From NCBI GenBank assembly GCA_001599935.1, contig BCIJ01000019.1:103656-167655 (forward strand): DNA of 64,000 nucleotides. The letters are read 5' to 3'. The notes under the pieces are model-generated. The model made no database searches. It was not told the origin of the DNA and worked only from the letters and a program-made list of their open reading frames with translations. Position numbers and translations under genes: made by a program. The DNA comes from Holtermannia corniformis (lineage: Eukaryota > Basidiomycota > Tremellomycetes > Holtermanniales). Below are positions 56,939 through 64,000 of this stretch, in pieces. How positions within the stretch are numbered: the first letter of the stretch is position 1; every line of letters begins with the position of its first letter.

Positions 56939-58114
56939 ATGGCGTCAACGAGCAGGAGCCGAGACGAGGAAGCACAGCATCTCGCCGCAGCCGAGGACTT
57001 TGAGTACCGCGACGAGGATGGAGAGGACCATGAAGCGTTGCCGTCTAGCTCGCGAGCTGGTCTAGGAGAGGCCCTCAACGCAACGTGAGTCGTCCTGCCT
57101 TGAGTAGAACCAGACAAAGGAATGGAGCGGGACGACGGACGCTGACCGTGCACCATGTTTGTGCTGTCAACCTGCCATGCCGACCTTGACGCCTGCTTCC
57201 CTCAAATCGCACGATGGCCTTCTCCCTGTTCACAGACCTGCACGATCAATGTACCGGCTGCCAGCCTCGGAACAGCTTCGTGGCGTCGCCAATCGGATTC
57301 TGTTCAGCCGATACTACATCATCTTCTACCTCGCCATGACTGGCTTGAGCTTGACCACCGTCATCTTCAGCCTGCTTGAAGGTGTGTGTATAGTGTTGGT
57401 CTCGATCAGCCATTGATAGATCACAGGCGGCTGCCCAAGCTTGACATGGCACATCCTCGAAGTCGTCGTCAACGGCGGAATGGTGCTGGAGGTCGGTACG
57501 CGCTGGATCGCGTATGGCAAGGTCGGTCTCTAGTCCGAACTCTGCCTCTACTCTGACTCTGGCTCAGCAATACCCCTACACCCCTCTCAACATCCTCGAC
57601 CTCGTCTTGACCCTCTTTTGCGTCTTGACCCTCTTGGTCGTCTTCCTCAGCCCATGCGGAGAAGGCAGTAAGCGTGAGTGCACCTCCAGTATATCTCATG
57701 GCCGGGCTGATGTGCAGCACACAGGCGAGGAGGTACTTGACACACTCCTGCTCGTCGTCCGTAACGGCGTCCAATTCTGGCGGCTCGGTTCAATCTTGCG
57801 AAGGTACGCACGCTCCATACCTTTGCTGGACCAGTGTTGACGACCCCAGATCCGGCCACTCGTTGCTTCACCCGCCGCGACCCATCGACCTCTCGCAAGC
57901 GCGCGACGCGTCATTCACACTCGATCTCAACCTAGACGACGACGAGGCGCTCGCTGAGCACCATCTGAGCCGCTCGAGCGCACCCTCTGGTGGACAGTAT
58001 GCGCGGGTCCCTGAACAACTACGAGAGCAGACGGTCCCGAGGGGTGACCAGAGCCGTGCTGGTCGAGACCGACTGGCAGAGGAGGACGAGGACGCGTGGG
58101 ATCGTCTTGGTTGA
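56939..58114 (+). CDS. Four-helix membrane protein resembling a voltage-sensor domain
   Basis: Five or six exons. An acidic N-terminal cytosolic tail (~50 aa, EEAQHLAAAEDFEY) leads to four membrane helices: YYIIFYLAMTGLSLTTVIF; TWHILEVVVNGGMVLEVGTRW; LNILDLVLTLFCVLTLLVVF; and VLDTLLLVVRNGVQFWRLGSILRR. The Glu and Arg in the second helix, the Asp in the third (NILD) and spaced Arg in the fourth recall the S1-S4 sensor of ion channels and proton channels, but with Arg seven and six residues apart. A ~80-residue acidic tail follows. It has no pore helices. The first intron (57085-57236, about 150 nt) is long. Function unknown; a distant Hv1- or Ion_trans-like role is an inference. Confidence 0.6.
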
Positions 58115-58153
58115 TGCATCTAATCTATGTACGTGTGCGAGCCTTGACAATGC

Positions 58154-59973
58154 TCAAGCGTCTGAGTTGGCCTGTACGACGTCAACAAGATGCTGCAATG
58201 AACAACGCGTAACGCACATTTGCGACGATCCCTTCCATGGCCACAGTCTCCTGTTTGCCCCACTTGCCGTCAATCTTGGCCATCCACTTGCCCTTTGGTC
58301 CGCCGCCCTTTACACGCTTGCCCGCGAGATCGGGAGCAAGAGCTTCAAGCGCCGCCTTGATGTCGTCGCCAAGCTTCTTGCATTGCGCTGCAGCGGCCGG
58401 TGAAGAGGTGACGGTGATCAAGCTGGGTGTTCCGGCAACAGCCGAAGTGATGACAATAATCGGTACAGCCGCTTCTTGCACACCTTGCTCAACAAGCGCA
58501 GTTCTGAGCGACCCAGTCAGGCTCGTCATGAAATCGTAATCGTGCGTCGAGTCCTCCGAGCGGTGATGCCACATTACCCTGCTACCGTCTGCAGAGGCAA
58601 CGAGCCGCCGAGCAAGGTTGTCCGCCAACAACTTTAGGATTTCGGCCTTCAAGTTGCGCTCCCTTTTCGTGAGCGAGGTCTTGATTTCATCGAGTCTGAT
58701 TGCCTTTTCGACGACCAGTGGTCGTGAGCAAGCGAGAGCTTGTGCGGCGAGCGAGAGACTCTTGGACGCTTCGATTAGAGCGCGTTGGGCGCGTGGACCG
58801 CCGTGGAAGAAGAGACGGGTGGGCGTAGTGGCTGTTGGTGTGGTGGCTGTTGAGAGCGCGGTAGGTGGGATGATGTGCAACATGCGGCACATGGACAAGT
58901 GCGGGACTTGAGTCCCACAGCACAGGTTACGATCTTGCTCTTCGATGTTGACCGCGCGGACGACACCCTGTGCGGTATCAAGTCAGCGCGCTGCGTCGAG
59001 ACTAGCAGATACTGTAGACTGACACCGTCATAGTCCTTTGGGATACCCCTCGACTCGCGCTCAAAGCGCTCATCTACACCACCGCTCGGCTCGTGCCCCT
59101 GCATCGTCACGTCGATCCACACCCGCCGGTTCTCCTCGATCAGCTCGTTACATCGCTTCTCGACCTCGGCAGCCTCCTGCCAAGTCACGCCGCGGGGAAG
59201 CTCAATGTACGGTGGATCCAGTGATGGGAAGGCAGGCATCCCCCAAGACAGAGTTGGCAGGTTGTACGGAGCCTGTTCAAAGACGGACGAGAGGAGATGC
59301 TGTACCGTGTGGATCGACATCTATGCAGCAAAGGGTCATAAGCTAGCATTGACGCAGCCGCCTGCAAACGTACATGGTCCTGCCGGCGCTCCCAGTCGAC
59401 CGTGACTTCAACCTCGAGCCCGACAGCGCTTTCAAACGCGAGCTCGAGCGCTTCGGGCACACGAACGAGGTGTAATGCGTGCAGCGACCGGCGATAAGCT
59501 GCTTCGACCTTGAGCGTCGTTCCTTGCAGCTCGGGCGACGTGGCCTGGATGAACGTCAAGCTGCCAGTATCTGCTGGCTGACCGCCGCCTGTACGCAATC
59601 AGTACGATGCTCAGGCCAGGCGGCGTACACATACCCTCGGGGAAGATGACCGTGTCCAGGAGCTCGACCTCCCATAGCTTACCAGCTGTCGTGTCGATCG
59701 TCTGGGTGGGACCCTTGGCCGCCTTTGACCGCTTGGGAATCACAGCCTCTTTGAAGTGCGAAGCAGCATGAACCCTGGTCTTTAGTGTCTGCAAAAGAGG
59801 GTCACCTATACCACGGCTATCAATACCAGGACCATACTGAAGCTCGACATACGTTGACAGGCGAGCAACCCAACGATCCGCCGCTCGGGCACTTCAGCAG
59901 GGTCAAACTGGAAACGAGTGTAGTCGCACGGCGTTCGTGTACGCGGCAGCTCTGGCAGTAGAGTGAAAGTCAT
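58154..59973 (-). CDS. Alanyl-tRNA editing protein, AlaX/AARSD1 type
   Basis: About five exons. Protein starts MTFTLLPELPRTRTPCDY, then LWEVELLDTVIFPEGGGQPADTG, the zinc-site motif HTVQHLLSSVF, and CCGTQVPHLS with the second Cys/His pair; VEVTVDWERRQDH lies before the first. A long C-terminal extension follows the editing core, ending in a helical domain (RLDEIKTSLTKRERNLKAEI). The family hydrolyses Ser-tRNA(Ala) in trans, keeping translation accurate. The end is probably ANANSDA after a 46-nt intron; without splicing it would end at 58182 with 10 other residues. It lies 39 bp from the voltage-sensor-like gene at its 3' end. Confidence 0.88.
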
Positions 59974-60050
59974 CAAAGTTGGTTGATCAAGTCGACTCGA
60001 GACGGCGGACTCGTCGGGTTCCTTTTCCGAGCAACGTCGCGACGCCAGTC
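59974..60050. promoter_or_regulatory. 77-bp bidirectional promoter, tRNA-editing gene / MZT1
   Basis: Only 77 bp separate the start codons of the AlaX-type gene (-) and MZT1 (+). Both transcripts probably have very short leaders or start inside each other's leaders. No TATA box. Confidence 0.55.
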
Positions 60051-60423
60051 ATGTCGGGTCATGGAGATGTAGCAAAGGTACAGAATGCAAGGGAGACCAT
60101 AGACGGTCAGTCTATACAGATGGGAGAGTATGGGAGACCGGAACGCAAGCTGATTGTTGCGTCCAGCACTTTACGAGCTCTCGCAGGTGCTTGAGACGGG
60201 TCAGTGGGCGCGTTAGGAGATTCAGGCGTACATGCTGACACAGACGACAGGTCTCGATAAGCATGCACTCTCGGCGTGCGTCGCAATGGTGGAAGGCGGC
60301 GCGAACCCAGATGCTCTTGCGGTCAGTCCCTCAATGTCTACTAGGTCCCAGCACTGACCACTATCACAGGCAGTGGTCAGGGAGCTGCGCAAAGAGAACA
60401 TCAGTCTTGAGAAGCGGTCATGA
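60051..60423 (+). CDS. MZT1: Mitotic-spindle organizing protein Mzt1 (MOZART1)
   Basis: Four exons (60051-60105, 60167-60199, 60251-60321, 60370-60423) encode 70 aa, the normal size. NARETIDALYELSQVLETGL and DKHALSACVAMVEGGANPDA, then VVRELRKE, is the complete helical core that binds the N-terminus of gamma-tubulin complex proteins. The protein starts MSGHGDVAK. It would recruit gamma-tubulin complexes to the spindle pole body. Confidence 0.93.
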
Positions 60424-60487
60424 GACGAGTCTAGCCGATGCAATCACGATGCAGAGCAAGTTCCATGCGTACAATACCCGTTGGACC

Positions 60488-60594
60488 TCTCTCCTTTCCT
60501 CTCCTGTCCTCTCCTGTCCTCGCCTCTCCTGTCCTCTCCTGTCCTCTCCTGTCCTCTCCTGTCCTCCCCCTCCCCCTCTTCTCTCAATGATCCG
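60488..60594. repeat. Pyrimidine microsatellite, 10-bp CTCTCCTGTC unit
   Basis: About eight copies of a TCCTGTCCTC/CTCTCCTGTC unit, with a few single-base variants, close with a C-rich end. It lies in the 160-bp gap between the 3' ends of MZT1 and the deubiquitinase. Confidence 0.9.
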
Positions 60595-62607
60595 CCCTCC
60601 CTCCTCTCATGCGAGAAACGACCCCTTTGAATTTCTTCCCACCCACCGCATACGGCATGGGCGCACCCTTGGACTTTTGACCATGCTGGCTCTGACCATA
60701 GAACTTGGTGGCCGGTACCGCGCCAAACGTCGCCCGTTCCCCCTGTCGCTTATCCTTTCTCCTCTTGCGCGGTGACTCGTACGATGGCCTGATCGGCTGG
60801 ATAGCGAGGTGCTCTCGCTCCGATCCATCCTCGCTCTCGTCGTGTTTCCGCTTCGCCGCCGTTCCGGGCGATGGGTGTGCAGGACGCTGAAAGGGGGAAC
60901 CGATCGGTGATGGAGGGGTAGGGAGCTTTGACGATGACGCGACGGCGTTTTCGCGCACAAACGGTTTGGTGATGGACGGTGGTTTGGAAGGTTCGCGCGT
61001 CGCAGTCGGCGTGGCGAGAACGCTGGCGAGGGCAGAGCCTTTGGATCGGACATAGCTGAGCAGGTAGGCGCTGTGGTGGTTCAAGACGGATTTCGGACTT
61101 TGGCGCGACATGCTCTCGTCGTTGGCCTCGTGCCAGGACCCGTCCCCGGCTTTGACAAACGAGTAGTAGTGGCCTGAATGAGGCCCGCCGCCAGAGTGAC
61201 AGGTGACGCCAAACAGCTCGTATGTCAAGCCAGCCTAAAGTAATGTCAGTCATCGCGCGTCACTCGACATCAAGAACGCAAGGGCGTACCTGTTTGGTGA
61301 CCATGTACTTGCTAATGTCCAGTGTTGGCGGATATTGAATCATGCGCCCGATCTTGCCACCACCCGGCTTGAACCGCTTCAAGTGGATCGTGAGGACCGG
61401 TGGAGCGTCGGCCAGCAGAAACTGCTTTTCGGCATTGACGAGGCGCTTGCACTTTTCACACTTGTACTTGTTCGCACCGCGCAAGTGGTCAACCGCGACA
61501 AACTTGTCAAGACCTTCTTTGACCGAGCTGACGCCGTTGCCAACGTCGATACTAAGGTCGAGGTACGAGTCGTACGTGTCCGAGTTGGCGTTGCACTGCT
61601 GGCACGTTACGCGCGAGAGCAGCTTGCCGCCCCAAAGAGCGTACACCCATGTTGTCTCTTGCAGTGACATTGGCAGCTTTCTGGGATACGTCAGCTTCAT
61701 GAGAGCAGAGCCATGTTATAACTCACGGGGGAAACGCCGCAAGCGCAGACGTCTGGAACGCATCCGTGCAGAATCGAAAAAACTCTTGCGCATCCTCTTG
61801 CCTCCCTATCCGAAGGTGCTTTGCGAATTCTATGCGATCGGTCAGGTCAAGTCTCGTGTCCTCGTAAGACTACTCACTGTTGAGATTTTGGGTGATCGCG
61901 GAGGGGTGATACGCAGCACTGTTCGTCTTGGCCGTACCAAAGCTATAGTCGGTCATGAGACGGAAGCTGCACATGAAACACCATTTGCCGTTGGCAGCCA
62001 GCGCGCAGTCGACCCGGCGGTGGTTGAGAGCGAGTCGGACGAGTGGAGCCGTATGCAGCAAGACCTGCATGACCGAGTTGAGAAAGCAAGTGTTGCCGAC
62101 GTTGCGTAGACCCTTGCCGGGCGACTTGAAGCGAGTCTCGGGAGGGGTGGTAAGGTTGAGTACGCCATCGAACAGAGTCTTGGACGCCTTTTTGGGTGCA
62201 GGAGCGGGTGAAGATGCCTGCGCGCGTATAGAGTCGGAGACGGTGTTGGCGGATAAAGTCGACGCCTCTGCCTTGATAGGCCTTGACGAACCCGGTGTCG
62301 ACAGCTCGCGGTTGGCCTGGTCACCTTTAACTCTGCATCCTCCCCGGAATTTGCCACTCACACTCGTCGACGGCGTTGCGACCTGCCTCTCGTACTTGTC
62401 AAAGCCTCCCGAGCCCAGACCACCGTGCATGACCTCGTACTCGACTTTGTCCCTGAGCAAGTCTTCAAGCGAGCCACTGCTCATAGCCTTGTACGAAGGG
62501 CGGAGAGATTCCTCGGCAGTACCTGTCGCAGTCCCGTACCCGTTCGGGGTTGCAGGCGGTGACGGGCCATAGGGAGTAAGGCCCGGCATGGTAGCGATGG
62601 ACATCAT
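60584..62607 (-). CDS. USP-family ubiquitin C-terminal hydrolase (USP36/USP42/Ubp16-like)
   Basis: Four or five exons. The N-terminus to about residue 160 is disordered. The Cys box is GLRNVGNTCFLNSVMQVLLH; next are RIGRQEDAQEFFRFCTDAFQ (QQDA-like), a zinc finger with CQQCNANSDTYD and CEKCKRLV, PVLTIHLKRF, and the His box GPHSGHYYSFVK with an Asn/Asp in EANDESM. All catalytic positions are present. The C-terminal tail is basic and Ser/Pro-rich (SYESPRKRRKDKRQ), which suggests a nucleolar or nuclear site as for USP36. Start at 62607 (MMSIATMPG) was chosen; the codon before it in frame is not ATG, and an upstream exon is possible. Confidence 0.9.
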
Positions 62608-63128
62608 GTTGCCCACTGTGCTGGATGATCACGCGCGGCGAGTCGCGACGATCAGAGGTGGATGCAGGCAGGCAAGGGAGACGGCGCCCTCGGCCTGGCT
62701 TTAGGCTATGCGTTGACGTCAAGTTTCCAATACGCCCTTTGCCGCTCGACCACGCTCCCGTCGCGTCGCACGAGGAAAATACCTTCAAGCACCGGGGTAC
62801 ACGTCATTGTGCGCCGAGACTCTGCACCAGCCAAATGGGCCCATAGAACTTGACTCTGGTATGCAATGCAGCCGATGCAGACTCTGCATAGCGCTGCTAC
62901 TTTGACCGTAGGTCTCGGCGTTTCAATCAGTGTCGGCGTCGAAAGCAATTAGAGCGGCAATCAAATCCGGATCTCCATGGCGGAGTTCAGTGGCGGACAG
63001 TGGCGAACAAAAACGAGCGACGACTCCTTACACATCAGATTAACTGCAGCTCGGTGCACTCAAAGGTATATTACAGCCATATATACATTAAATCGTCATG
63101 TAGTCTTAACCAGTCTACCACTCCCACC
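62608..63128. promoter_or_regulatory. Divergent intergenic region, 521 bp, with TATA box
   Basis: The region lies between the deubiquitinase (-) and a small orphan gene (+). A TATATA element at 63080-63085 lies 44 bp before the downstream ATG. No further gene is supported; short frames in both strands look like chance. Confidence 0.5.
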
Positions 63129-63410
63129 ATGTCATCCACCTACAATCCCACCGTGACAGACGCTCTCCTTACGGGATCTATCCCTTCCAGCGGGACATCG
63201 TCCAGCAACCAAGCTCCCGCCGGCAGCGAACCGTCGGCAGACAAGCCAACAGTAGGTCGCAAGAGTAGCCAAGTACAAGGTACTGACTTGTTCTCGTAGC
63301 AATCTTTTCTCTCTGCCCTGTCTCAGGCCGCCAAGGACACTTGGAACGATCCCGAGCTCTGTAATAAAGCGGCTGACTTCATGGTCAACAACTGTCATGA
63401 CCAGTACTAA
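63129..63410 (+). CDS. Small orphan gene, 77 aa, one intron
   Basis: Two exons (63129-63251, 63300-63410). The 48-nt intron has a GTAGGT donor and a TCGTAG acceptor and keeps the frame. The protein starts with a Ser/Thr/Pro-rich 40 residues, then a helix (QSFLSALSQAAKDTWNDPE) and two Cys with an Asn pair (LCNKAADFMVNNCHDQY). A TATA box is 44 bp upstream. Not recognised. A real, splice-dependent frame and a defined promoter make it more than chance. Confidence 0.55.
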
Positions 63411-63900
63411 AGCTGGTGGATTCCAGCAAATAGCCTCCCATGTACTTACTCGTAGCGTCATTCGTCATGCAAATGAGTAGAGTACATTTAATGAACCTCC
63501 TCTTCGAATGTACGAGGGTCAGTGAGAGGCTCGGGCTTCCGGTGGTTCCTTTGCCAATTAGGGTCCGTGAGATGCTGCAAATTGACAGACGCCCACCCCG
63601 AGGTCATCCATTGAGACTACAAGCAGCAAATTTACCGTCGGATCGTCTGACAGATTGCCTTTGCGACGCTTTAAATTGCGTGCGATATGAGGAGCGGGCC
63701 TTCCCGGATTCAGTGAGAGAAGGCACTGTGCGAGCTATATCTGAGAAGCCTACCCTGAACCAGCTCGAATCTTGACCCATTGCCACCACGGTTGACATGA
63801 GTAAGAATCCGACTGATCTATCGACCGCGGAAGAACTTCTTGCGGGTTCTATGTTAGATTGGGGAAGAACCGTGATGCATCTCGCTCGCTACGGCTCTAC
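63411..63900. other. Downstream spacer, ~490 bp
   Basis: No supported gene. Short frames end quickly and show no family. It leads into the hairpin cluster at the right edge. Confidence 0.4.
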
Positions 63901-63903
63901 TTT

Positions 63904-63989
63904 GTAGGCTTCGCCTACGGCTCGCACGCCATCCTGACTGTCTCGCCGGATGCAGTATCATCTGCATCCTCGCCGGATGCGTCGCATCC
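63904..63989. repeat. Cluster of three perfect hairpins
   Basis: Within 86 bp: GTAGGC-TTC-GCCTAC (63904-63918), GGATGCAG-TATCAT-CTGCATCC (63948-63969) and GGATGC-GTC-GCATCC (63975-63989). The second and third share the GGATGC/GCATCC arms and both follow CTCGCCGGATGC or TCGCCGGATGC. The sequence continues past the window edge, so the full unit is unknown. Confidence 0.8.
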
Positions 63990-64000
63990 TCGGCGCCTTG

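Noticed and set aside
1..64000. Transposons, CRISPR arrays or viral genes
   Set aside because: No transposase, reverse transcriptase, integrase, capsid or array pattern was recognised in any spliced or unspliced frame.

Overview
This window is nuclear DNA from a basidiomycete fungus with a compact, intron-rich genome. Almost every gene is cut by short introns, mostly 40-60 nt, with GTNNGT donors, CTGAC/CTAAC-like branch sites and CAG/TAG acceptors. Proteins only read correctly after splicing. The gene content (Swa2-type auxilin, Pet191, Tim54, Swc4, Med17, Csf1, Lsm7, Mzt1 and others) is eukaryotic and fungal, and the bHLH and GH16 families are of basidiomycete type. About 31 genes in 64 kb suggests a small genome; a yeast-like or dimorphic Pucciniomycotina or Tremellomycete would fit, but the sequence alone does not fix the class. 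I recognised no tRNA, rRNA, CRISPR array or intact transposon.

Layout. 0-13.5 kb: bHLH factor (+), phosphopantothenoylcysteine decarboxylase (-), gamma-butyrobetaine/trimethyllysine dioxygenase (+), coiled-coil Myb protein (+), secreted GH16 glucanase (+), Nup49/Nup58-type FG nucleoporin (-), PP4 catalytic subunit (+). 13.5-22.7 kb: unexplained convergent spacer, EST1/SMG7 (-), SRP68 (-) and LSM7 (+) sharing a 130-bp promoter, Mediator Med17 (-). 22.9-33.7 kb: one giant Csf1/BLTP1 lipid-transfer gene (+). 33.8-41.5 kb: TIM54 (-), DUS1 (+), DOPA-dioxygenase-like (-), beta-carbonic anhydrase (-), SH3 membrane protein (+). 41.5-44.4 kb: gene-poor stretch with two small orphan ORFs that may be paralogues. 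44.4-63 kb: esterase-fold protein lacking its nucleophile (+), SWC4 (-), mitochondrial PP2C (+), auxilin (+), dolichyldiphosphatase-like (-), PET191 (+), HUS1 (-), a small voltage-sensor-like membrane protein (+), alanyl-tRNA editing protein (-), MZT1 (+), a USP deubiquitinase (-), a small orphan gene (+). The last 100 bp is a cluster of perfect hairpins.

The genes do not form one pathway. They are mostly single-copy housekeeping genes packed as divergent pairs with short shared promoters and convergent pairs a few tens of bases apart. The unusual material is at the RNA-structure level (8-nt exons, three GC-AG introns), the pseudo-esterase, the voltage-sensor-like protein, the TATA-driven orphan ORFs at 42-43 kb and 63.1 kb, the structured 13.5-14.2 kb spacer and the terminal hairpin cluster. 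Exon joins were worked out by hand from splice motifs, reading frame and family similarity; none was tested against transcripts.
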